DNA of 41,442 nucleotides from Planctomycetota bacterium (lineage in GTDB: Bacteria; Planctomycetota; MHYJ01; WSZJ01): positions 1 to 41,442 of the forward strand of contig JACPRD010000094.1 of assembly GCA_016190145.1 (NCBI GenBank). Reading direction: 5' to 3'. The translations under genes and the position numbers were made by a program. Below are positions 8,044 through 15,182 of the stretch, piece after piece (within the stretch, counting starts at the first letter, position 1; each line of letters begins with the position of its first letter). The notes under the pieces were generated by a model. That model had not been told where the DNA came from, ran no database searches, and saw only the letters and a program-made list of their open reading frames with translations.

Positions 8044-8059
8044 CGAGGTCATCCGGTAG
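8003..8059 (+). pseudogene. Ghost 3' end of the M2/M3 peptidase gene
   Basis: Read from 8003 this segment gives RATGEGLTAKYWIDEVIR and a TAG stop, nearly the same as the peptidase C-terminus (RATGEGLTAKYW, then AAEVVGR). An in-frame TAG at 8000 precedes it, so it is not translated as part of a larger protein. It includes direct-repeat copy 2 (8006-8038). The simplest reading is that this is the displaced original end of the peptidase gene. A remnant of a deleted tandem paralogue is the alternative. Confidence 0.75.
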
Positions 8060-8110
8060 GGATCCTTCCCCCGGGTTCGGCGTTGACCGCGTGCCTGGGT
8101 GTGCCGAAAA

Positions 8111-8138
8111 CGCCGAACTCCGAACGCCGAACTCCGAA
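8111..8138. repeat. Tandem 14-bp word CGCCGAACTCCGAA, two copies
   Basis: Two exact copies (8111-8124, 8125-8138) lie in the short convergent gap before the PPK2 gene. The complementary word (TTCGGTGTTCGGCGTT) appears at 22624-22641. A small palindrome, GATCGCGCGATC (8146-8157), sits next to it, close to the PPK2 stop codon. Confidence 0.8.
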
Positions 8139-8161
8139 CGTCGTTGATCGCGCGATCGGCG

Positions 8162-9646
8162 CTATGACTTCTTCAGCGTTTTCTCGATCCGCCGGCAGAG
8201 CGTCTCCAGCACCTGCAGGCGCGCCCAGCGCTTGTCCTCCGCCGCCACGAGCGTCCACGGCGCCAGCTCCGTGCTCGTCCGGTCCACCATGTCGCAGACC
8301 GCGGACTGGTAGGCATCCCATTTCTTGCGATTGCGCCAGTCCTCCTCCGTGATCTTGAACCGCTTGAAACGCGTCTTCTCGCGCGCCTTGAACCGCGCGA
8401 GCTGCTGTTCTTTGCTGATCTGCAGCCAGAACTTGGCGACGACGATGCGGTCGTGGACGAGCTGTTCCTCGAAGTCGTTGATTTCGCTGTACGCGCGGGT
8501 CCAGTCGGCGCGGGAGCAGAAGCCCTCGACGCGCTCGACGAGGACGCGGCCGTACCAGGAGCGGTCGAAGATGACGAGGCGGCCGCGGTGCGGGATGTGG
8601 CGCCAGAACCGCCAGAGGTAGGGCTGCGCTTTCTCCTCGTCGGTCGGCGCGGCGACGGGCAGGACGCGGTACTGGCGGGCGTCGAGGGCCTGCGTCACCC
8701 GGCGGACCGCGCCGCCCTTGCCCGCGGCGTCGCAGCCCTCGAAGACGGCCACCGTGGAGATGCGTCGGTAATCGGGGTCGCGCAGGAGGAGGTTCAGGCG
8801 GCCCTGCAGCTCCTCCAGCCGCTCCTCGTACGTCTCCTCGTCGACCTTCTTCGAGAGGTCCAGCGCGCCGAGGATCCGTTTCCGGTCCGCCCCCGACACC
8901 ACCGGCAGCACGTCGGCGGGCTTTGCCGGGGGCGCCGACTTAAGCCGCTCCTGGATCGCCGCGAGGATCGCCTTCCCGACCGTCACCTCCCTGTACCGCC
9001 GGTCCATCCCCTCCACCACCGTCCAAGCGGCCTGCTCGCGGCTCGTCTCGCGAAGCGACCGCTCGGAGATCTTCCGGAATTTGTCGTAGAGCTTGAAGTG
9101 CTTCCAGTCCGACTCGGTGACGCGCCACCGCGTCTTCTTCCTTTCGGAAAGCTCCTTCAGCCGCTTCCGTTGCCGGTCCTTCGACAGGTGGAACCAGAAC
9201 TTGAGGAGCAGGATGCCCTCGTCGGTCAGCATCTTCTCGAACCGCGAGATTTCCGTGAGCTGCCGGTCCAGCTCGCCGTCGTCGATGTCGCCGTAGACGC
9301 GCCGGAGGATCGGGGTGGTGTACCAGTGGCCGAAGAAGATGCCGATGCGGCCTTTCGGGGGAAGGGCCCGCCAGAAGCGCCAGAATTCGGGGTGTTCGCT
9401 CTCCTCGTCGTTGGGCAGCCCGAACGCATGCGTGTGGATGTAGCGCGGATCCATCCACTCGTTGAGCGTGTTGACGGTCTCGCCCTTGCCCGCGCCGTCG
9501 ACGCCGCCGATCAGGATGAGGACGGGGAATCGTTTCGCGCTGCCGACGTCGTACTGGGCGTCGAGGAGGGCGGCGCGGAGTTTCGGGACTTCGCGGTCGT
9601 AGACCTTCTTCTCGATGGCGTGGCCGAGCTCGGCGGATTCGAACAT
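8162..9646 (-). CDS. pap: Polyphosphate:AMP phosphotransferase (two-domain class II PPK2)
   Basis: 494 residues with two fused PPK2 domains. Domain 1 has the Walker A motif GGVDGAGKGE (47-56); domain 2 has EGCDAAGKGG (303-312) and an intact Walker B/lid, VIFDRSWYGR (358-367). In domain 1 the equivalent segment is GIFFGHWYT (102-110), lacking the DRSWY signature. Two-domain PPK2 proteins typically use polyphosphate to convert AMP to ADP, with the C-terminal domain doing catalysis, and this fits. The length matches the family. It is cytoplasmic and takes part in polyphosphate and nucleotide energy metabolism. Its 3' end faces the nucleotidyltransferase cassette. Confidence 0.92.
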   Translation of the reverse strand: MFESAELGHAIEKKVYDREVPKLRAALLDAQYDVGSAKRFPVLILIGGVDGAGKGETVNTLNEWMDPRYIHTHAFGLPNDEESEHPEFWRFWRALPPKGRIGIFFGHWYTTPILRRVYGDIDDGELDRQLTEISRFEKMLTDEGILLLKFWFHLSKDRQRKRLKELSERKKTRWRVTESDWKHFKLYDKFRKISERSLRETSREQAAWTVVEGMDRRYREVTVGKAILAAIQERLKSAPPAKPADVLPVVSGADRKRILGALDLSKKVDEETYEERLEELQGRLNLLLRDPDYRRISTVAVFEGCDAAGKGGAVRRVTQALDARQYRVLPVAAPTDEEKAQPYLWRFWRHIPHRGRLVIFDRSWYGRVLVERVEGFCSRADWTRAYSEINDFEEQLVHDRIVVAKFWLQISKEQQLARFKAREKTRFKRFKITEEDWRNRKKWDAYQSAVCDMVDRTSTELAPWTLVAAEDKRWARLQVLETLCRRIEKTLKKS

Positions 9647-9747
9647 GGAAGGGGATTCTCACCGGGGGAGGGGGTGGCGTCCAGAGGGAGGGCGCTTCCC
9701 TCCGGAACCTCCGACTGTTAATGTACTTAAGCGATTGTGAATTACGC

Positions 9748-9765
9748 GCGACCTTCGAAGGTCGC
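9748..9765. promoter_or_regulatory. 18-bp perfect palindrome upstream of 9781 gene
   Basis: GCGACCTTCGAAGGTCGC is a perfect dyad ending 15 bp before the ATG of the DUF1549 gene. It lies in the 134-bp divergent gap between that gene and the PPK2 gene. It could be an operator or an RNA hairpin masking the ribosome site. No Shine-Dalgarno sequence stronger than AGGGG is seen between it and the start. Confidence 0.5.
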
Positions 9766-9780
9766 AGGGGTTTGAAGTCC

Positions 9781-11298
9781 ATGCACAAAACGCTGCCGGC
9801 GATCGCCCTTTTCCTGGCCGCCCTCACCGGCCGGGCCGCCGCGGAGTCCATCGACGACGCCGTTTCCGCGGCCCTGCGCGAGCGCGGCATCAAGGCCGCG
9901 GGACCGTGTAACGACGAGACCTTCGTGCGGCGCGTGTTCCTGGACGTCATCGGGAAGCTGCCCGAGCCCGAGGACGTGCGGAATTTCGTCAACGACACGA
10001 AGCCGGACAAGCGCGCGGCGCTGATCGACGCGCTGCTCGTGAGGCCGGAGTTCGCGGACTACTGGTCGATGAAGTGGTGCGACCTGCTGCGGGTGAAGTC
10101 GGAGTTCCCGATCAACCTGTGGCCGAACGCGGTGCAGGCGTACCACCGGTGGATCCACGACGCGCTGCGGACGAACCGGCCGTACGACGAAGTCGCGCGG
10201 GAGCTGCTGACGTCGAGCGGGAGCAATTTCCGCGTGCCGCCGGTCAACTTCTACCGCGCGGTGCAGGGGCGCGCTCCGGCGGACCTGGCGGCGGCGGCGG
10301 CGCTGACGTTCATGGGCGCGAGACTGGACAGGATGCCGAAGGATCGCGCGGCGAACCTCGCGGTTTTCTTTTCGCGGGTCGGGTACAAGCCGACGTCCGA
10401 GTGGAAGGAAGAAATCGTCCTCCTGAATCCCGCGCCGGTCGAGGCCGTGCAGGCGACGCTCCCCGACGGGACGGCGGTCGCGCTCGGTCCCGGGGACGAC
10501 CCGAGGCGGGTCTTTGCCGACTGGCTCATCACGGTCGAGAATCCGTGGTTCGCGCGCGCCGTGGCGAACCGCGTCTGGGCCTGGCTCCTGGGCCGCGGCA
10601 TCGTGAACGAGCCCGACGACCTCCGCGAGGACAACCCGCCGTCCAATCCCGCGCTTCTCGCCGTGCTCGCGAGGGAACTCGCCGGCGCGGACTGGGACCT
10701 CCGCCACCTCTACCGGATCATCCTCAACTCCCGCGCCTGGCAGGCGTCCTCCGTCCCCGCGAGCGACCACCCCGAAGCCGGAATCCTCTTCGCCCACGCC
10801 CTCGTGCGCCGGCTGGACGCGGAGGTCATCGTCGACGCCCTCGGCGGAATCCTCAACGCGCACGAAGAGTACTCGAGCCCGATTCCCGAGCCGTACACGT
10901 TCATCCCCACCGAGCACCCGTGCGTCCTCCTGCCCGACGGCAGCATCACGAGCTCGCTTCTCGAGATGTTCGGGCGTCCGGCCCGCGACACCGGCCTGTT
11001 CTCCGAGCGCAACAACGAGTGCACCGACGCGCAGCGGCTGTTCCTGCTCAATTCCTCCGTCGTGCAGACGAAGCTGCAGACGAGCCCGAAGCTGCGGCGG
11101 CTGATGGAGGGCGTGCGCGGGGACGTGCCGCGGTTTGTCGGGGACCTGTACCTGCTGATCCTGGCGCGGACGCCGACGCAGGAAGAGGTGAAGGCCGCGC
11201 GGGCGTACATGAAGACGCCGGGGCTCAATCCGAAGCAGGCCGCAGACGACCTGGCCTGGGCGCTGCTCAACACGAAGGAATTCCTGTTCCGCCACTGA
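9781..11298 (+). CDS. Exported DUF1549/DUF1553 planctomycete protein
   Basis: 505 residues from the ATG at 9781, which opens a clear signal peptide (MHKTLPAIALFLAALTGRAAA, cut before ES). The N-terminal part matches DUF1549 (FVRRVFLDVIGKLPEPEDV, and LLTSSGSNFR). The C-terminal part matches DUF1553 (NPWFARAVANRVWAWLLGRG, then LAVLARELAGADWDLRHLYR). Many planctomycete relatives also carry an N-terminal cytochrome c domain and a lectin-like domain; this one has neither and is a short form. Function is unproven, but such genes nearly always pair with DUF1501 genes and are linked to large surface or periplasmic complexes. An in-frame start exists at 9721, but only 9781 gives a good signal peptide. 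It is followed 24 bp later by DUF1501. Confidence 0.86.
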   Translation: MHKTLPAIALFLAALTGRAAAESIDDAVSAALRERGIKAAGPCNDETFVRRVFLDVIGKLPEPEDVRNFVNDTKPDKRAALIDALLVRPEFADYWSMKWCDLLRVKSEFPINLWPNAVQAYHRWIHDALRTNRPYDEVARELLTSSGSNFRVPPVNFYRAVQGRAPADLAAAAALTFMGARLDRMPKDRAANLAVFFSRVGYKPTSEWKEEIVLLNPAPVEAVQATLPDGTAVALGPGDDPRRVFADWLITVENPWFARAVANRVWAWLLGRGIVNEPDDLREDNPPSNPALLAVLARELAGADWDLRHLYRIILNSRAWQASSVPASDHPEAGILFAHALVRRLDAEVIVDALGGILNAHEEYSSPIPEPYTFIPTEHPCVLLPDGSITSSLLEMFGRPARDTGLFSERNNECTDAQRLFLLNSSVVQTKLQTSPKLRRLMEGVRGDVPRFVGDLYLLILARTPTQEEVKAARAYMKTPGLNPKQAADDLAWALLNTKEFLFRH

Positions 11299-11322
11299 AC
11301 CGAACGATCCGGAGCGACTGAC

Positions 11323-12639
11323 ATGACGAACGAGATGTCCCGCCGCGAGATGCTGAAGCTGGGCCTGCTGGGAGCCGCCGGCCTGGCGCTGAATCCCTCG
11401 AAGAGTCTCTGGGCCGAGACTCCGCCCCCCGCGGCGACGGCCAGATCCGTCATCCAGATCTGGATGTGGGGCGGGCCGTGCCACCTCGACACGTTCGACC
11501 CCAAACCGGCCGCGGGGCGCGACTTCTGCGGGCCGCTCAACGAGCCCATCCCGACGAACGTCGACGGCACGCGGATCTGCCAGCTCCTGCCCGAGCTCGC
11601 GAAGCAGGCGGACAAGTACTCCATCATCCGCAGCATGACCCACGGCGTGAACTCCCACGAGACCGCTTCCTACATCGCCCAGACCGGCCGCAAATCCGGC
11701 CGCCTCGTCTACCCCTCCGCCGGCGCCGTCGTCTCCCTCTTCAAAGGCTACGACCACGGCTACAAGGGCATCGTCCCCCCCTACATCGTCCTCACCACCC
11801 TGCAGGGACGCTTCTCCGAATCCGGATTCCTCGGCCAGCGCTACAAGCCGTTCGCCACCGGGGGCGATCCGAACCGGACGCCGTTCGCGGTCGACGGGAT
11901 CGTCTCGCAGGACATCACGGACGAGCGGCAGGTCTCGCGTCGCGCGCTGCTCGGAAAGCTCGACACGCTCGGGAAGGCCATTCCCGGCGACCCGCAGCTC
12001 GAGCAGCACGACCGCGCGGGACAGAAGGCGTACGACCTGATGTTCGGGGACATGCGGAGGCTGTTCGACCTGGAGCAGGAGAAGGCGGAGATGCGCGACC
12101 GGTACGGGCGCAACACGTTCGGGCAGTCGTGCCTCGCGGCGCGGCGCCTGGTCGAGGCCGGCGTCCCTTACATCACCATCAACTACGCCGGCTGGGACAC
12201 GCACAAGCAGCACTTCGAAACCATGAACCGCAAACTTCCCGAAATGGACAAGGCCATGGCGACCCTCCTCCTCGACCTCGCCGAGCGCGGCCTGCTCGAT
12301 TCCACCATCGTCTGGTGGGGCGGCGAATTCGGAAGGACGCCGAAAGTGCAGTGGGAAGCGCCCTGGAACGGCGGGCGCGGGCACCACGGCGCGTGCTATG
12401 CGTCGATGGTGGCCGGGGGCGGGTTCAAGGGCGGCCAGGTCGTCGGGGCGTCCACGCCCGACGGCATGGAAGTCGACGACCGGCCCGTCTACCCGCGCGA
12501 CCTCATCCGCAGCATCTACGAACGGCTCGGGATCGACCCCGAGGGGACGCTTCCCAATCCGCGCGGCATGGACGTGCGGATCCTGCCGGAGAAGGAGGAA
12601 GGGGAGGACAGCGGGGGCCGGCTCAAGGAGCTGCTCTGA
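11323..12639 (+). CDS. Tat-exported DUF1501 protein (sulfatase-like fold)
   Basis: 438 residues. The N-terminus has a twin-arginine signal, SRREMLKLGLLGAAG (R7-R8), implying folded export across the inner membrane. Hallmarks of DUF1501 follow: GGPCHLDTFDPKP, SMTHGVNSHE, WDTHKQHFETMN and WWGGEFGRTPKVQ, with C-terminal GRGHHGACY. DUF1501 proteins are structurally related to the alkaline phosphatase/sulfatase superfamily, and the conserved Asp/His residues probably bind metal, but no reaction is established. GGAG stands eight bases before the ATG. The stop codon overlaps the next start (TGATG), so this gene is translationally coupled to the PPC-domain gene. Confidence 0.88.
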   Translation: MTNEMSRREMLKLGLLGAAGLALNPSKSLWAETPPPAATARSVIQIWMWGGPCHLDTFDPKPAAGRDFCGPLNEPIPTNVDGTRICQLLPELAKQADKYSIIRSMTHGVNSHETASYIAQTGRKSGRLVYPSAGAVVSLFKGYDHGYKGIVPPYIVLTTLQGRFSESGFLGQRYKPFATGGDPNRTPFAVDGIVSQDITDERQVSRRALLGKLDTLGKAIPGDPQLEQHDRAGQKAYDLMFGDMRRLFDLEQEKAEMRDRYGRNTFGQSCLAARRLVEAGVPYITINYAGWDTHKQHFETMNRKLPEMDKAMATLLLDLAERGLLDSTIVWWGGEFGRTPKVQWEAPWNGGRGHHGACYASMVAGGGFKGGQVVGASTPDGMEVDDRPVYPRDLIRSIYERLGIDPEGTLPNPRGMDVRILPEKEEGEDSGGRLKELL

Positions 12640-14924
12640 TGAACCGCCTCGCCGGGGCCGCGTTCCTGATCGCGCTCGTCCTGCCCGCCGCGGCGCAGGA
12701 CACGATGGAGCCGCACCTGTCGTACTGCTACCCGGCGGGCGGCCAGCGCGGGACGACCGTGCAGGTGCTGGCGGGCGGCATGCGTCTGAACGGGCCGAGG
12801 GACGTCCTCGTTTCCGGGGACGGCGTCCGCGCGGTCGTCGTGCGCTCGCTGGGCCGGATGGCTCAACTGAACGGCGAGGAGCGGCAGGCGGTGGTGTTGC
12901 GCCTCAACGAGGTCCGGGAGTGGCGGAAGCAGCCGGCCGGGAGGGCCGCGCTCGGGCCGAAGCCCGAGGGGATCCCGGATCATCCGCTTCTCAACAACAT
13001 CGACAACCTGAGTCGGCTGGAAGAGGACTTTCTGGTGTGCGAGTTCCTGATGCGCGACAACCGGCGGCAGCTGTACGCGCAGCTGAGCGAGACGGTGCTG
13101 CTCGAGATCACGATCGATGCCGGCGCGACGCCGGGCGACAGGGAGCTTCGAGTGCGGACGCAGCAGCTGGGGCTGACGAACCCGATGGTTTTCCAGGTGG
13201 GCGGGGCGCCGGAGGTTCTGGAGGACAAGCCGGGCGATTCCGGGGCGGCGGCCGTGGCGGCCGTGGACGTTCCCGCGGCGCTGAACGGGCAGATCCGGCC
13301 GGGCGACAGGGATCGGTTCCGTTTCCGTGCGACGCAGGGTCAGGGCCTCGTGATCCAGGCGCAGGCGCGCCAGTTGATCCCGTTCCTGGCGGACGCGGTG
13401 CCGGGTTGGTTTCAGGCGACGCTCGCGCTTCTCGATGCGAACGGCCGGGAGCTGGAGTTCGTGGACGACTGGCGGTTCGAGCCCGATCCCGTTCTGTTTT
13501 TCCGGGTGCCGCGGACAGGCGAGTACCAGCTGGAGATCCGCGACGCGCTCTACCGGGGGCGCGAGGACTTCGTCTATCGCATCCGGATCGCGGAGCAGCC
13601 GTTCGTCACGGACATTTTCCCGCTCGGCGGACGCGTGGGCGAGGAGACCGTCGTGAACGTGAGGGGCTGGAACCTGCCCGGGGAGCAGCTGGCGCTCGAC
13701 ACGGCCGCGGAGGGCGGAGCGATCCGCCGGGCGGTGATGAGGCACGGCGACCTGGCCTCCAATGCGATTCCCTACGCGGTCGACACGCTTCCCGAAAGCC
13801 TCGAGGCCGAGCCGAACGACGACGCGGGGCGGGCCCAGGCCGTCGTGCTTCCGATCGTCCTGAACGGGCGCATCGACGCGCCGGGAGACGAAGAGGTCTT
13901 TCGTTTTCAGGGCCGCGCGGGCGTGGAGGTCGTGATCGAGGTGCTGGCGCGCCGGCTGCGTTCGCCGATGGACTCCGTCGTCTGGCTGACGGACGCCGCG
14001 GGGAAGGTCGTGGCATGGAACGACGACTCCGAGCGCACGGAGGGATTCCTGCGGACGGAGCCGGGCGACGTCACGCACCACGCGGACTCGTACGTGCGCG
14101 CGAAGCTGCCGCAGGACGGCCTTTACTTCGTGCGTCTCGCCGACGCGCAGCGGCAGGGCGGGGTCCCCTGGCGGCTTCGCCTGAGCGCCCCGCGTCCCGA
14201 TTTCATTCTCTCCGTGACGCCGTCCGCGATCAACATGCGGGGCGGCATCGCCATGCCCCTCGAGGTCCACGCGCTTCGTCTCGACGGCTTCGACGGCCCG
14301 ATCGCGCTGTCGCTGAAGGACTCGCCCGCCGGGTTCAGCCTCCAGGGCGCGGCGATTCCCGCGGGGCGCGATTCGATCGTGATCACGCTCACGCCGCCGC
14401 TCCGTCCCGCCGACGAGCCCGTCCCGCTCCATCTCCAGGGCTCCGCGCGGATCGGTACGCGCACGGTCGTGCGGGACGCTTCCCCGTGCGAAGACGCCAT
14501 GCAGGCGTTCCTCTGGCGGCATCTGATGCCGGGAGCGGAGCTCCTCGCCGTGAACCTCGGCGGCCGGCGCATTCCCGCCCCCGAAATCACCGGCGGCCTC
14601 CCCGTCCGGATCCCCCGCGGCGGCACGGTCGAAATCTTCGTCCGGACCCCCGCGCTCGTCCTCGTCGAGTCCATCGAACTGCAGCTCGAAAACGCGCCAG
14701 CCGGCCTGACGCTCGTCAAGACGACGCTCAGCCGCGACGGGCTGAAGCTGGAGTTGAAGGCCGAAGCGGACGGGCCCGCCGTGGGCTTCGAGGGCAACCT
14801 GATCGTCGGGGCTTACACGTACTGGGGGCCGAAGGGAGCCGAGGCGAAGGGGAAGGCGAAAAAGCGGATTGCGGTGGGTGTGCTGCCGGCAGTTCCATTC
14901 AAGGTGGTGTCGGAAAGGCCGTAG
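12639..14924 (+). CDS. Exported PPC-domain protein, third gene of planctomycete operon
   Basis: 761 residues with a signal peptide (MNRLAGAAFLIALVLPAAA). The start opens with YCYPAGGQRGTTVQVLAGG, an Ig/TIG-like fold typical of these proteins. At least two pre-peptidase C-terminal (PPC) beta-sandwich domains follow: one around ALNGQIRPGDRDRFRFRATQ, a second around EPNDDAGRAQAVVLPIVLNG. VTDIFPLGGRVGEETVVNV between them is another TIG-like strand set. No enzymatic motif is seen. The start is fixed by the one-base overlap with the DUF1501 stop. This gene set (DUF1549/1553, DUF1501, PPC) is a recurring planctomycete operon of unknown role, thought to act at the cell surface. Confidence 0.84.
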   Translation: MNRLAGAAFLIALVLPAAAQDTMEPHLSYCYPAGGQRGTTVQVLAGGMRLNGPRDVLVSGDGVRAVVVRSLGRMAQLNGEERQAVVLRLNEVREWRKQPAGRAALGPKPEGIPDHPLLNNIDNLSRLEEDFLVCEFLMRDNRRQLYAQLSETVLLEITIDAGATPGDRELRVRTQQLGLTNPMVFQVGGAPEVLEDKPGDSGAAAVAAVDVPAALNGQIRPGDRDRFRFRATQGQGLVIQAQARQLIPFLADAVPGWFQATLALLDANGRELEFVDDWRFEPDPVLFFRVPRTGEYQLEIRDALYRGREDFVYRIRIAEQPFVTDIFPLGGRVGEETVVNVRGWNLPGEQLALDTAAEGGAIRRAVMRHGDLASNAIPYAVDTLPESLEAEPNDDAGRAQAVVLPIVLNGRIDAPGDEEVFRFQGRAGVEVVIEVLARRLRSPMDSVVWLTDAAGKVVAWNDDSERTEGFLRTEPGDVTHHADSYVRAKLPQDGLYFVRLADAQRQGGVPWRLRLSAPRPDFILSVTPSAINMRGGIAMPLEVHALRLDGFDGPIALSLKDSPAGFSLQGAAIPAGRDSIVITLTPPLRPADEPVPLHLQGSARIGTRTVVRDASPCEDAMQAFLWRHLMPGAELLAVNLGGRRIPAPEITGGLPVRIPRGGTVEIFVRTPALVLVESIELQLENAPAGLTLVKTTLSRDGLKLELKAEADGPAVGFEGNLIVGAYTYWGPKGAEAKGKAKKRIAVGVLPAVPFKVVSERP

Positions 14925-14930
14925 GGCAGC

Positions 14931-15100
14931 CATAAGCCATAAGCCATATGCCATAAGCCATAAGCGGCGCGCTTCGCGCGCCACCTATGGCGGAGCGGAC
15001 TTCAGTGTTCCCGGGCTCCCGGGGGCGCGGGAAGTCTGAAGTCCGTTCCGCTCCAGATGGCGCGCGAAGCGCGCCGCTTATGGCTTATGGCTTATGGCTG
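14931..15100. repeat. Large nested inverted repeat with 'CCATAAG' words
   Basis: Two perfect 33-bp arms (14951-14983 and 15058-15090) face each other. Each combines tandem CCATAAG words with GGCGCGCTTCGCGCGCC, itself a palindrome. Inner arms GGAGCGGACTTCAG (14992-15005) and its complement (15036-15054, interrupted by 5 bases) extend the stem. Extra word copies flank both sides. The whole could fold into a roughly 170-nt hairpin. It begins a few bases after the stop of the PPC gene and may end that transcript, though there is no T-tract. Confidence 0.9.
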
Positions 15101-15137
15101 GCCTCTCCTCCCCGCGGAAGTCCGGACGATAGAGAAT

Positions 15138-15155
15138 GACATTAACTATAATGTC
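15138..15155 (+). promoter_or_regulatory. Dyad operator candidate over a TATAAT -10 box
   Basis: GACATTA-ACTA-TAATGTC is a perfect 7-4-7 inverted repeat. A consensus TATAAT lies at 15147-15152, inside it, so a protein bound here would block or activate the promoter of the CoA-ligase gene at 15183. No good -35 is visible, consistent with an activator-dependent or repressed promoter. A related GCATTAACT appears upstream of the NifX-like gene on the minus strand near 17150. Confidence 0.5.
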
Positions 15156-15182
15156 CACGCCGCCCCAGTAATGGAGCCCCCC

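Noticed and set aside
9742..14984. Very long minus-strand open frames (over 800 codons each) opposite the DUF1549-DUF1501-PPC operon.
   Set aside because: The plus-strand proteins have clear family motifs and signal peptides; the antisense frames have none and are shadows of codon bias.
15057..15182. In-frame N-terminal extension of the CoA ligase starting MAREARRLWLMAYG.
   Set aside because: It is encoded by the right arm of the inverted repeat; the family N-terminus and a GGAG site support the ATG at 15183.
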